Shown here piece by piece: positions 1 through 7,758 of a stretch of 64,000 nt of DNA (position 1 is its first letter; every line of letters starts with the position of its first letter). The DNA is from Bacillota bacterium (lineage in GTDB: Bacteria > Bacillota > Clostridia > Christensenellales > SZUA-584): the NCBI GenBank assembly GCA_023428025.1, contig JAEYZN010000021.1, positions 248,001 through 312,000 on the forward strand. Direction: 5' to 3'. The position numbers were made by a program, and so were the translations under genes. The notes beneath the pieces were generated by a model. It worked only from the letters and a program-made list of their open reading frames with translations. It was not told the origin of the DNA and searched no databases.

Positions 1-565
1 GTCCATCCGTTTGGGTGTTGACCCGCGCCATGCCGACCAGCAGGTCAGAGGCGCTTTGGTCCTTCCCCACGGCACCGGCAAAACACAGCGCGTGCTCGTG
101 TTTGCCAAGGGCGACAGCGCCAAGGAAGCCGAAGAGGCCGGCGCCGATTACGTTGGCGGCGACGAATTTGTCGAGAAGATCAAAAACGAAAACTGGTTTG
201 AGTTTGACGTCTGCGTCGCCACGCCCGACATGATGGGCGTCGTCGGCAAGATCGGCCGCGTGCTGGGCCCCAAGGGCCTGATGCCGAACCCGAAGTCCGG
301 CACCGTCACCAAGGACGTGGCGCGCGCCATCACGGACATCAAAGCCGGCAAGGTGGAATACCGCGTGGACAAAACGGCCATCGTGCACGTCGTCATCGGC
401 AAAAAGAGCTTCGGCAAAGAGAAGCTGGGCGACAATCTGGGCGCGCTGATGGAAGCGCTGATCAAGGCCAAGCCGTCTGCCGCGAAGGGCACATACCTGA
501 AGAGCGTCGTCGTTTCTTCCACCATGGGCCCCGGCGTCAAGATCAATCCGCTTCGGTTTATCTAA
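1..565 (+). CDS. rplA: 50S ribosomal protein L1, 3' part
   Basis: The gene is cut by the window start; its reading frame is open from base 2 and ends at 565 (TAA). About 188 C-terminal residues are present. L1 binds 23S rRNA at the mobile L1 stalk that helps release deacylated tRNA, and in many bacteria it also represses its own mRNA. The visible segment has the family landmarks LGVDPRHADQQVRG, PHGTGK, GADYVGG, MGVVGKIGRVLGPKGLMPNPK and the final SSTMGPGVKINP. The gene order L1-L10-L12 is the normal bacterial one. The usual L11 gene would lie just upstream, outside the window. Confidence 0.97.
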   Translation, partial: SIRLGVDPRHADQQVRGALVLPHGTGKTQRVLVFAKGDSAKEAEEAGADYVGGDEFVEKIKNENWFEFDVCVATPDMMGVVGKIGRVLGPKGLMPNPKSGTVTKDVARAITDIKAGKVEYRVDKTAIVHVVIGKKSFGKEKLGDNLGALMEALIKAKPSAAKGTYLKSVVVSSTMGPGVKINPLRFI

Positions 566-570
566 AGCGG

Positions 571-599
571 TTGACAAGTCACACCGTTGCTGGTAATAT
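571..599 (+). promoter_or_regulatory. Sigma-A promoter of rplJ-rplL
   Basis: A TTGACA -35 element (571-576) and a TAATAT -10 element (594-599) are separated by exactly 17 bases. A TGG just before the -10 (591-593) makes it an extended -10. It starts six bases after the rplA stop, so rplJL can be transcribed independently of the L11-L1 operon. Confidence 0.85.
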
Positions 600-602
600 A
601 AT

Positions 603-783
603 TTGGTAACTGAATAATCAATGCCCTGCCGAAGACAACAGGTGCGCCCATGGCGCTTAAAGCAATGCCTGTCGAGGAGAGCCTGACAAAGAGTGAAACC
701 CTTTTTTGTGCAGCTTTCCCTGTGCAGAAAAGGGTTTTTGGTTTCGGGGTCCCCGAAAAGACGAAGGCTTTTTGGGGTGAGAT
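603..783 (+). ncRNA. Ribosomal protein L10 leader with attenuator hairpin
   Basis: The roughly 200-base untranslated stretch before rplJ has the hallmarks of the L10 leader: the conserved CTGCCGAAGACAACAGG segment near 622, then a long hairpin with arms 697-712 and 721-736. Those arms pair over 16 positions, including G-U pairs, and are followed by a short T run, as in a terminator. A second stem (751-760 with 768-777) lies just upstream of the ribosome binding site. The known role in this family is binding of the L10(L12) complex to repress rplJL. Which structure acts as the switch is inferred. Confidence 0.8.
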
Positions 784-810
784 TTGAATCGCAACAAGGA
801 GGTGAAACAT

Positions 811-1341
811 TTGGGAGAAAAAGCTATAGAGGCAAAAAAACTAATCGTCCTTGAAATCAAGGAGAAGTTTGAGAAGGCTCAGGGCATCATCTTCTACGAT
901 TACAGAGGCCTCAACGTTGAAGAGGTGACGGAATTGCGCAATCAGTTCCGCAAAGCCGGCGTTGAATACCATGTTATCAAGAACTCGATGCTCAAGCGCG
1001 CTGCCGACATGCTGGAGATCAAGGGTCTGGACGAGCATTTGGCTGGCCCCACCGCCGTGGCTTTCGGTTTCAGCGATCCTGTCGCTCCGGCCAAGGTGCT
1101 GACGGAGTTCGTCAAGAAGCTGAAGAACAGGACGGAGATCAAGTCCGGTCTTTTGAACGGCAAGGTCATCACCGTCGCCGGTATCCAGAGCCTGGCCGAC
1201 CTGCCGTCGAGAGAGCAGCTGCTGGCACAGCTCGCCGGCACACTGAACGCCCCGGTTTCCGGGTTTGCAAGAACGCTGTCCGGCATTATCAGCAAGCTGG
1301 GCTATGCGCTCAACGCAGTCAAAGAGCAAAAAGAGGCATAG
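811..1341 (+). CDS. rplJ: 50S ribosomal protein L10
   Basis: 176 residues. L10 forms the base of the L7/L12 stalk and recruits translation GTPases. The start is taken as TTG at 811 (M-G-E-K-A-I-E-A-K-K) because an AAGGAGGTG ribosome binding site lies at 797-805 with good spacing. An in-frame upstream start near 784 would place the binding site inside the gene and add residues not found in L10 proteins. Family landmarks: GLNVEEVTELR, YHVIKNSMLKRA, GPTAVAF and the C-terminal helix that binds L12 dimers. It is the first gene after the L10 leader and is followed by rplL. Confidence 0.97.
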   Translation: MGEKAIEAKKLIVLEIKEKFEKAQGIIFYDYRGLNVEEVTELRNQFRKAGVEYHVIKNSMLKRAADMLEIKGLDEHLAGPTAVAFGFSDPVAPAKVLTEFVKKLKNRTEIKSGLLNGKVITVAGIQSLADLPSREQLLAQLAGTLNAPVSGFARTLSGIISKLGYALNAVKEQKEA

Positions 1342-1401
1342 CCAAAAACGCTGTTGCCGAAACAAAAATTAAACGAATCAAATTTTTGGAGGATTATAAT
1401 C

Positions 1402-1779
1402 ATGAGCCATCAGGAAATATTGGAAGCCATTGAAAAAATGAGCGTACTTGAGCTGTCCGAACTCATTAAGGCGATCGAAGACAAATTTGGCGTGAGCGCT
1501 GCCGCTCCCGTGGCTGTGGCCGCTGCCGGACCCGCCGCCGCCGCCGCTGCTCCCGCCGAAGAAGAGAAGACCGAGTTCGACGTCGTTCTGAAGGATGTCG
1601 GCGCCGAGAAGATCAAGGTCATCAAGGTTGTCCGCGAGCTGACCGGCCTTGGCCTGAAGGAAGCCAAAGATGTGGTTGACGGCGCTCCCAGCACCATCAA
1701 GGAAGGCGTTCCGAAGGAAGAAGCCGAAGGCTTTGTCGCGAAGCTCAAAGAAGTCGGCGCTACGGCTGAAATCAAATAA
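1402..1779 (+). CDS. rplL: 50S ribosomal protein L7/L12
   Basis: 125 residues. This is the flexible stalk protein that contacts EF-Tu and EF-G. The start at 1402 is preceded by TTTTGGAGG (about 1384-1392); an upstream in-frame ATG at 1354 has no binding site and would add non-homologous residues. The N-terminal dimerisation helix is followed by an Ala/Pro-rich hinge (about residues 35-55) and the C-terminal factor-binding domain with EKIKVIKVVRELTGLGLKEAK. It ends the operon, followed closely by a strong terminator. Confidence 0.98.
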   Translation: MSHQEILEAIEKMSVLELSELIKAIEDKFGVSAAAPVAVAAAGPAAAAAAPAEEEKTEFDVVLKDVGAEKIKVIKVVRELTGLGLKEAKDVVDGAPSTIKEGVPKEEAEGFVAKLKEVGATAEIK

Positions 1780-1798
1780 GATAGCCAAAACTAATCGC

Positions 1799-1827
1799 AA
1801 AGGCCGACGGGTACCCGTCGGCCTTTT
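1799..1827 (+). terminator. Intrinsic terminator of rplJL
   Basis: Perfect 13-base arms (1799-1811 and 1814-1826) around a TA centre, GC-rich, followed by a T run. It lies 20 bases after the rplL stop. Confidence 0.9.
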
Positions 1828-1862
1828 GTATGGACGACATTCTGGCGTCCTCTCCCCTGCCG

Positions 1863-1871
1863 TGCTATAAT
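1863..1871 (+). promoter_or_regulatory. Extended -10 promoter for the methyltransferase gene
   Basis: TGC followed by TATAAT (1866-1871), 36 bases before the start codon. No good -35 is seen at the expected distance, which is common for extended -10 promoters. The rplJ and lysR promoters in this window also have an extended -10. Confidence 0.55.
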
Positions 1872-1906
1872 CTGTGACATAACACATATGAAAGAGGCGC
1901 TTATCC

Positions 1907-2377
1907 ATGAGAATAGCCTGCCATGCCGACTCTCCGTTCGGCACTCTGACCGCGCTGTATGAAGATGGTGTGATCCGTCGTGTGCTGTTCCCTGATGAAT
2001 CCGTCGGCGTCGGATACATCACTGACGACTCTCTGCCTTTCGCAGTTCAGATCGCCGAATATTTTTCAGGAAAACGGCTAAGCTTTGATCTACCTGTGCT
2101 GCTACCCGGCACACCTTTCCGGCAAGCGGTCTATGCCGCCACGATGCGCATTCCTTACGGCCGCACGGCCACCTACGGCGATGTGGCGCTGGCAGCCGGT
2201 TACCCTCTTGCCATGCGCGCCGTCGGCACCACGATGAAGCTCAACCAGCTGCCGTTCCTTGTTCCCTGCCACCGCGTCGTTCACAAATCCTCTTCCCGTG
2301 CGTCCTACCGAGGCGGCCTGGATATCAAGGAAGCTCTGCTTGATATGGAAGCACGCGTTATCAAAAATCATTTTTGA
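1907..2377 (+). CDS. ogt: Methylated-DNA--protein-cysteine S-methyltransferase
   Basis: 156 residues. A suicide DNA repair protein that moves the alkyl group from O6-alkylguanine to its own cysteine. The active-site motif P-C-H-R-V is present with Cys121. The helix-turn-helix region includes the arginine finger in MRAVGTTMKLN, and IPYGRTATYGDVA fits the DNA-binding core. The N-terminal domain is short, as in Ogt/AGT proteins without an Ada domain. The usual Asn-Pro before the active site is Asn-Gln here. It is a single-gene unit between the ribosomal and pilus operons. Translation begins after GAAAGAGG with a suitable gap. Confidence 0.92.
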   Translation: MRIACHADSPFGTLTALYEDGVIRRVLFPDESVGVGYITDDSLPFAVQIAEYFSGKRLSFDLPVLLPGTPFRQAVYAATMRIPYGRTATYGDVALAAGYPLAMRAVGTTMKLNQLPFLVPCHRVVHKSSSRASYRGGLDIKEALLDMEARVIKNHF

Positions 2378-2677
2378 AGAACTTTTTTCGGCTAACTTTT
2401 TGTTGCCTCCCGTTTTGCCCGGATGATGGAATGTCGTGATTTTGTGAATCGGGCTATTGTCTATCGCTTATTTCTGACTCACATCGCAAGACACTGTTTT
2501 GGAGCACGCCCATTTCCATATTTATAATTTATGTATTAAAATTTCTCATTTTTTGTTGTCCCATTCACATTTTGATGTAAATGTTTCTTCATATGTTCCG
2601 ATATAAACGATGTATGCCAAGCGTCTATGCACGCGCCTGACATGACGGAATGGATTCAATGAAAGAGGCAAGATGCT
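2378..2677. other. Intergenic region upstream of the pilus operon
   Basis: 300 AT-rich bases without a convincing gene. A TATAAT (2523-2528) with a poor -35 (TTGGAG near 2499) could be the pilus promoter, leaving about a 145-base leader. No stable terminator for the upstream gene was found. Confidence 0.4.
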
Positions 2678-3754
2678 ATGCCGTGCAGTGTACTGGACAA
2701 TCTGCTGGAAATATCCAAGCAGCACAACGCGACTGATATGCATATCTGTGTCGGCGCAAACCCGCTGATGCGCGTCAACGCCCGGTTGGAGGTGATCCCC
2801 GGCACCTCCGTGTTTTCGGCGGAGGAAGTGGCGGGTATTGTCGGCTCGTGCCTTGACCCCATGCGCATGGACCGTCTGACGCGCAACAAGGTCGTCGACT
2901 TTTCCTATTCCCGCAGCGGTTTTGGCCGTTTCCGGTGCAATATCTACAAGCAGCGCGGCACTTATGCCATCGCGATCCGTATGCTGCCGCTCAACATTCC
3001 GACATTTGAGGAGCTCGGCTTGCCGGAAAACGTTCTGCAATTTTCCAGGAAAACGACGGGCTTGGTGCTGATCACAGGCGCGACAGGCTGCGGCAAATCC
3101 ACCACGCTCGCGAGTTTGCTGGACATCATCAATCAGGAATACAGCTATCATATATTGACCATCGAGGACCCGGTAGAATATCTGCACAGCCACGGCAAAA
3201 GCCTGGTGACGCAACGGGAGATCGGTGAAGACGCGTCCTCGTTTGCCTCGGCATTGCGTTCCGCGCTGCGGCAGGACCCGGACGTGATCATGGTGGGCGA
3301 AATGCGCGATCAGGAAACGATTGCGATTGCATTGTCCGCAGCGGAGACCGGCCACCTCGTCTTCTCCACCCTGCACACCATCGGTGCTGTCAAAACGATC
3401 GACCGCATACTGGATTCGTTCCCGACAGACCAGCAGAACCAGATACGCAGCCAGCTGGCCACGGTGCTGCAGGGCATCATCTCTCAGGTGCTGCTGCCCA
3501 AGAGAAACGATACAGGCCTTATCGCGGCGTGCGAAGTGATGGCCGTCACCCCCGCCGTCCGCAATCTCATACGCGAAGGCAAACACTATCAGGTCAGCAA
3601 CATCATTCAAACGGGCCGGGATCAGGGCATGTACTCGCTGGAGCGCAACCTGGCCGAGCTGGCCGCAAAAAACACCGTGGATGAAAAAACCGCAAGAATC
3701 AAGGCGCAGGACGTCAAGCTGTTCGAGCAGTACCTGGCGCTTGCGAAGCAATAA
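2678..3754 (+). CDS. pilT: PilT-type type IV pilus ATPase
   Basis: 358 residues. A hexameric cytoplasmic ATPase that powers pilus dynamics, classically retraction. Visible parts: an N-terminal PAS-like region (about 1-115), Walker A GATGCGKST (134-142; Cys replaces the usual Ser), the Asp box around TIEDPVEYL, Walker B with IMVGEMRD (Glu208), the His box HLVFSTLHT (226-234), and the C-terminal PilT signature AVTPAVRNLIREGK. The length matches PilT rather than the roughly 560-residue PilB/GspE extension ATPase. It is the first gene of the pilus operon, 12 bases before the PilC-like gene. No PilB is encoded in the window, so extension would need an ATPase elsewhere or this one doing both jobs. 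Confidence 0.9.
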   Translation: MPCSVLDNLLEISKQHNATDMHICVGANPLMRVNARLEVIPGTSVFSAEEVAGIVGSCLDPMRMDRLTRNKVVDFSYSRSGFGRFRCNIYKQRGTYAIAIRMLPLNIPTFEELGLPENVLQFSRKTTGLVLITGATGCGKSTTLASLLDIINQEYSYHILTIEDPVEYLHSHGKSLVTQREIGEDASSFASALRSALRQDPDVIMVGEMRDQETIAIALSAAETGHLVFSTLHTIGAVKTIDRILDSFPTDQQNQIRSQLATVLQGIISQVLLPKRNDTGLIAACEVMAVTPAVRNLIREGKHYQVSNIIQTGRDQGMYSLERNLAELAAKNTVDEKTARIKAQDVKLFEQYLALAKQ

Positions 3755-3766
3755 AGGAGTGCCTAC

Positions 3767-4816
3767 ATGAGCAAAGCCAAAGAGCTTTCCAGCGCAGATT
3801 TGTCGTCGTTGTCGCGGCAGCTTGCGCTTGTCGTTGACTCAGACCTGTCACTGCAGGAAGGGCTTGACTTAATCAGGCAGCAAACGAAGTCCAGAGCCGC
3901 CCAGCAGATGCTTCGGCGGGCGCAGTCCCGGATCAATGAAGGCCTCACCCTCTCTGAAGCTTTTGCTGCGGAAAGCGGCCTTCTTCCGGCTTTCTATATT
4001 CAGATGATCAATATGGGCGAGCAGAGTGGCAATCTCGTCCGTGTGCTCACGCGTGTCGCCGATTCCTACGATAAGGATGCCAAGATATCCGGCAAGGTGA
4101 TGTCCGCGGTGACATACCCCCTTATCCTGACCGTGCTGATGCTGTGCGTAATCGTATTGCTGCTTACCGAAGTGCTGCCGATGTTCGAAGAAGTCTTGTC
4201 CTCGCTGGGCGGCGAACTGCCGGGCATCACGCGCGCGCTGATGGCTGTCGGCGCATTCGTGAGCCACTACTTCTATGTACTGCTGATACTCATCGCCGTC
4301 ATTGTCATTGCCGTGGTCATCATGCGGCAGAGCGCGCGCGGTCGTGAACTGCTCGACGCTTTGCAGCTGAAAACACCCATACGCAAAGGCATCACGCGCA
4401 ACATATGCGGCGTGCGTTTTTCCCGAAACCTCGCGATGCTGCTCCGCAGCGGCATCAGCCTTGCCGCCAGCGTCCGTATGACCAGCACGATCGTGATGAA
4501 TTCAAGGATTGCCGCCCTCATCAACAAGGCCGCCGAGCGCATAGAAAAAGGTGAAACGCTGCGTCAGGCGCTGCTGTCGCTGGGGCTGTTCCCCGGCCTG
4601 CTGCTGCGCATACTGGCGGTGGCTGAAAGCACCGGCCATACGGATGATATGCTGGACCGCGCGGCGGACGTGCTGGAAGAAGAACTCGATGAGCGGCTGG
4701 TCAAGCTGACAACCGTGCTGGAGCCTGCGCTGATCATTGTGCTGTCCATCATCATCGGTATCGTGCTGGTATCCGTGATATTGCCGGTCACCCGTATTAT
4801 GAACGCGGTGGGATGA
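3767..4816 (+). CDS. Type II secretion/pilus inner-membrane platform protein (PilC/GspF family)
   Basis: 349 residues. Polytopic membrane protein that couples the ATPase to pilin assembly. Two GspF-F repeats are seen: LSRQLALVVDSDLSLQEGLDLI at the N-terminus and FSRNLAMLLRSGISLAASVRM in the second half. Hydrophobic segments lie near residues 115-140, 160-190 and 320-345, the usual three-helix layout. The C-terminal part, LTTVLEPALIIVLSIIIGIVLVSVILP, is typical. An AAAGGAG binding site precedes ATG 3767. Interaction with the upstream PilT is inferred from order and family. Confidence 0.9.
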   Translation: MSKAKELSSADLSSLSRQLALVVDSDLSLQEGLDLIRQQTKSRAAQQMLRRAQSRINEGLTLSEAFAAESGLLPAFYIQMINMGEQSGNLVRVLTRVADSYDKDAKISGKVMSAVTYPLILTVLMLCVIVLLLTEVLPMFEEVLSSLGGELPGITRALMAVGAFVSHYFYVLLILIAVIVIAVVIMRQSARGRELLDALQLKTPIRKGITRNICGVRFSRNLAMLLRSGISLAASVRMTSTIVMNSRIAALINKAAERIEKGETLRQALLSLGLFPGLLLRILAVAESTGHTDDMLDRAADVLEEELDERLVKLTTVLEPALIIVLSIIIGIVLVSVILPVTRIMNAVG

Positions 4817-4820
4817 TCCT

Positions 4821-5144
4821 ATGAGAAAGCTGAGTCTGTCTTTCATATCCATGCTGGTCTGCATTGCGATCATCACTGCTGTGGTGGTTGTTGTTTTGGC
4901 TGGCGTTCAGGATTATGGCAGCCGCTATGAAGGCAGAAGACTTGAAGAGGTTCGCGAAACCGTGTTGAGCTATATAGCCCAATGTTACGCGCTGGAAGGC
5001 GTGTACCCGCCCGATCTTCAATATCTGGAGGATAATTACGGCATGATCATGGACAAGAGCCGTTATATTTATCATTACGAGGTTTTCGCATCCAACATGT
5101 TTCCGGACGTCAAGGTGCTCCGCCTGAAGGGGGCTGATGACTGA
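4821..5144 (+). CDS. Small membrane-anchored pilus-operon protein
   Basis: 107 residues starting five bases after the PilC-like gene. One N-terminal membrane segment (about residues 8-29, very rich in Ile and Val) is followed by a charged helix and a soluble domain with CYALEGVYPPDLQYLEDNYG and HYEVFASNMFPDVKV. I associate similar small proteins with clostridial pilus operons, where they are usually hypothetical. It lacks the G-F-x-x-x-E prepilin cleavage motif, so it is more likely a pseudopilin-like or accessory membrane protein. It overlaps the next gene by eight bases, which points to translational coupling. Confidence 0.7.
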   Translation: MRKLSLSFISMLVCIAIITAVVVVVLAGVQDYGSRYEGRRLEEVRETVLSYIAQCYALEGVYPPDLQYLEDNYGMIMDKSRYIYHYEVFASNMFPDVKVLRLKGADD

Positions 5145-5622
5145 CATGCATCCAAGAAGCAAGGTTTTTGCCATTGAATCCATCTCCGTTCTGCTGGTAC
5201 TGATCATATTTGCACTGGTTGTGTTCATGCTGATCAGTTCAGGTTCTCACGCTTATGACAACATACTCAACGATAAAAAGACCATCGAGAGTGCGCGTGT
5301 GGCTTATTCGTACATCAACATGAAGGTCAAACAGAATGATATGGCTGGCCGTGTGAACGTTGTGAAAACGCAATACGGCAACGCGTTAAAGATCGATGTC
5401 GAGGACGGCAGCTATTGCACCTATATCTTCTACGCGGGCGGCGGTCTCTATGAATGCCTGACGGTGCAAGGCATCGCGCCTTCGGTGGATGCGGGCAACC
5501 TGATCACCAGGATCAGCAGCTTTGACATTGACCGGGATGGTTCTTCGCTGCGCATAAGCTGTACCAGCACAAGCGGAGAAAAATCGCAGGTGATGGAAGG
5601 CGTGGTGAGTCTCAGAACATGA
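5137..5622 (+). CDS. Pilus-operon protein, DUF4860-like
   Basis: 161 residues. An N-terminal membrane helix (about 13-35) is followed by an extracytoplasmic domain with SARVAYSYINMKVKQNDMAG and DGSYCTYIFYAGGGLYEC. This layout resembles the DUF4860 family found in clostridial pilus loci; that assignment is from memory and not tested. The start at 5137 is inside the upstream gene, with AAGGGGG (5127-5133) as binding site; ATG 5146 is an alternative. The stop overlaps the next ATG. Probably a minor pseudopilin or assembly factor. Confidence 0.65.
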   Translation: MTDMHPRSKVFAIESISVLLVLIIFALVVFMLISSGSHAYDNILNDKKTIESARVAYSYINMKVKQNDMAGRVNVVKTQYGNALKIDVEDGSYCTYIFYAGGGLYECLTVQGIAPSVDAGNLITRISSFDIDRDGSSLRISCTSTSGEKSQVMEGVVSLRT

Positions 5623-6029
5623 AAAACAACAAGGGGTTTACGCTGATCGAAGTCATCATTTCCATCGCCGCGCTGGGCGTCATCTGCGCCGTGTTGCTCA
5701 AGCTGTTCGTGCTGGCGGGCGATACCAACAAGCGTGCCGGAGATATACAGGATGCGCAGGTCGCCGTCTCCTCGACCGTGGAAACGCTGATCGGTGCCGA
5801 GAGCATTGAAGACGGACTTATGTCGCTCGGCCTCACAGTCTCAGACGGCAGCGCAACGGGCCGCTATATGCTGGTTCACAGCGATTATACTGTGGAGCTG
5901 GATGTCAAAGAGGACAAAGGCGGTTATCCGGACAAACTATACGATTTCAGCGTGAGGGCTGTCGAAGGTGATAAGGAGCTGGCGGTGATCGAAACAGCGA
6001 AATACTATGGAGGCCGGGCCCATGATTAA
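5619..6029 (+). CDS. Type IV prepilin-like protein
   Basis: 136 residues. The N-terminus KNNKGFTLIEVIISIAALG is a classical class III prepilin signal: a short positive leader, cleavage after Gly6, Phe at +1 and Glu at +5 of the mature protein, then a hydrophobic helix. A prepilin peptidase (PilD) would cut it, but none is encoded here. The remaining globular domain is short, like minor pilins of the GspI/PilV class. ATG 5619 overlaps the preceding stop (ATGA arrangement). Confidence 0.85.
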   Translation: MKNNKGFTLIEVIISIAALGVICAVLLKLFVLAGDTNKRAGDIQDAQVAVSSTVETLIGAESIEDGLMSLGLTVSDGSATGRYMLVHSDYTVELDVKEDKGGYPDKLYDFSVRAVEGDKELAVIETAKYYGGRAHD

Positions 6030-6447
6030 AAAAATACTGGCTTCCAAAAAAGGAGCCTCGTCTGTTCTGGTGATATTGCTGCTCCTTGTGCTCGTGGTGT
6101 TCGGCATTGCGGCGCTCACCACCGCCTTGTCGGGCTTGCGGCTTGGCCAGAAGGTGTCCGACTGGAGCGCCTCGTATTACGGCGCGGAGGGTGTCGCCGC
6201 CCACCGCTGGGCCCAAATCGACAAAGCGGTCAGCGAAGCCGCGGCCAAGAACAGCGGCAGCTTTGAACAGGCGTTGTCAGAAAAGCTGGCGGAGCTGGAT
6301 TTTGACACAGAGCTGGCTGGCCATGGCGAAAGCTTCACCATCTCGTATGAAACCTGGGACGGCGATATGGGGCTTCATGTGACGCTTGCGCTGGACTTGG
6401 AGCGCGATCCGTACCTGGCCGCAACGCAGTGGTACCAGCTGCAATAA
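6022..6447 (+). CDS. PilX-like minor pilus assembly protein
   Basis: 141 residues from ATG 6022, which has GGAGG at 6009-6013. An in-frame ATG at 6007 lies before that site and is unlikely. After KKGASSVLVILLLLVLVVFGIAAL, one membrane helix, comes SASYYGAEGVA, like the YYxAEsG segment of PilX-type proteins. It overlaps the upstream prepilin gene by eight bases. The role in pilus assembly is inferred from the segment and position; the C-terminal domain is not recognisable. Confidence 0.65.
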   Translation: MIKKILASKKGASSVLVILLLLVLVVFGIAALTTALSGLRLGQKVSDWSASYYGAEGVAAHRWAQIDKAVSEAAAKNSGSFEQALSEKLAELDFDTELAGHGESFTISYETWDGDMGLHVTLALDLERDPYLAATQWYQLQ

Positions 6448-6511
6448 AAGGCTCTGATGAATGATCTGGAATGGAATTGACGGACGGAATACTGACCGAT
6501 GGAACGGGAAG

Positions 6512-7453
6512 ATGAAATTAAAACTTATGCTCATGCTGCTGCTGGCCGTGATGCTGCTTGTATCCGCAAGCTGCTCCGGCAGCAGTGAAATCGAGAATAA
6601 CCGCTTGGATACCGGCGTGGCGCTCGCCGCCACAGAGAAAACAGTCGAAAAGATCGGCGCCCTGTTTGATGCGCGCATCGATGGGCCCGCGCTGCCGCCG
6701 GACGAAAAGCCGGATGATGAGATCTGTACGGATTATGTGGATACCGGTCTGCTTCGCATCTCCTATCTCTCTGATGTTGACGCGCGGCTCAAGCTTCAGG
6801 TGCTCAAAGATGGCAACTCCATCGCTTACAACTTAAAGGGTGACGGCAGCGTTGAGGATTTTTCTCTGCAGTATGGCAGCGGCGAATACACCGCCCGCAT
6901 CATGCAGAATATCAAGGAAGATGAGTATTTCGTGGTGACCTCCAAAACGTTCGAGGTCAACCTCACGGATGAAACCGTCGTCTATCTGAACTCGGTACAG
7001 AACGTCAATTGGGATTATGATATGAAGCCCATCAAGGATGTACGCTATATCGTGTCCAACGCACTGGAGGGGTTGGAGGACGCGAAGCTGCTGAGTGGCT
7101 GCTCGACAGATTTGTACCAGTATGTGATAGAAAACATCAAGTATGATAACGACAAGGTTTTTACGCTGATGTATGATTACCTGCCTGACATCGAGAAAAC
7201 ATATTTCGAGGAGACAGGTATCTGTTACGACTACGCGGCGCTTTACGGAGCCATGCTGCGCAGCCTCGGTATCCCCGCCAAGCTTGTCAAAGGCTATAAC
7301 CTGAAAAATCCGGACGTGTACCATGCCTGGAATGAAGTCTATATTGACGGCGAATGGATCGTCGTCGACACCACGTTTGACGCGTCTCAGCCAAAGAACA
7401 GCCAGAAGATGGTGAAAAGCTCCGAGGACTATGCAAAAGTATACGAATATTGA
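6512..7453 (+). CDS. Transglutaminase-like domain lipoprotein
   Basis: 313 residues from ATG 6512, giving a clean lipoprotein signal (MKLKLMLMLLLAVMLLVSAS-C). An in-frame ATG at 6461 would add 17 polar residues, so the start is not fully certain. The C-terminal third holds a transglutaminase/cysteine protease core: Cys in ETGICYDYAALYGAMLRSLGIPAK, His in VYHAWNEVYIDG and Asp in WIVVDTTFD form the expected triad. The protein would sit on the outer face of the membrane. It is the last gene of the pilus operon; a job in pilin or wall processing is possible but unproven. Confidence 0.8.
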   Translation: MKLKLMLMLLLAVMLLVSASCSGSSEIENNRLDTGVALAATEKTVEKIGALFDARIDGPALPPDEKPDDEICTDYVDTGLLRISYLSDVDARLKLQVLKDGNSIAYNLKGDGSVEDFSLQYGSGEYTARIMQNIKEDEYFVVTSKTFEVNLTDETVVYLNSVQNVNWDYDMKPIKDVRYIVSNALEGLEDAKLLSGCSTDLYQYVIENIKYDNDKVFTLMYDYLPDIEKTYFEETGICYDYAALYGAMLRSLGIPAKLVKGYNLKNPDVYHAWNEVYIDGEWIVVDTTFDASQPKNSQKMVKSSEDYAKVYEY

Positions 7454-7483
7454 TTCAGTTTAAACATTCAATCTATTAAAAGT

Positions 7484-7527
7484 AAAGGTCCGGCTGTGAA
7501 GCGTAAAGCTTGTGCCGGGCCTTTTTG
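7484..7527 (+). terminator. Terminator of the pilus operon
   Basis: The arms AAAGGTCCGGC and GCCGGGCCTTT pair with one G-U, enclose a smaller AAGC/GCTT stem, and run into a T stretch. It is 30 bases after the transglutaminase gene. The rest of 7454-7758 shows no gene. Confidence 0.8.
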
Positions 7528-7758
7528 TCGCCCGATAATGTTGTATAACCACAGCTAACGCCTGTCATAGGCGCGGGTTTCTCGTTTTGCTGAAGGTCCT
7601 GCAGGCATTGCGCTTTTTGTCTTTTGGATACTATTTTTGTCATAATCTCATCACCCAAGCCATTCTCACATACTCATTAATACGCATTGTGAATAAAACA
7701 GAGGCCCCGAGCCATACTTAACACTGTTTTCATAAGTTGCGTATTAAGGAGTGTGCTT

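Noticed and set aside
784..810. Upstream start of rplJ
   Set aside because: It would place the ribosome binding site inside the gene and add residues not found in L10.
2546..3751. 401-residue open frame on the minus strand
   Set aside because: It is antisense to the clear pilT gene, has low-complexity composition and no family motifs.
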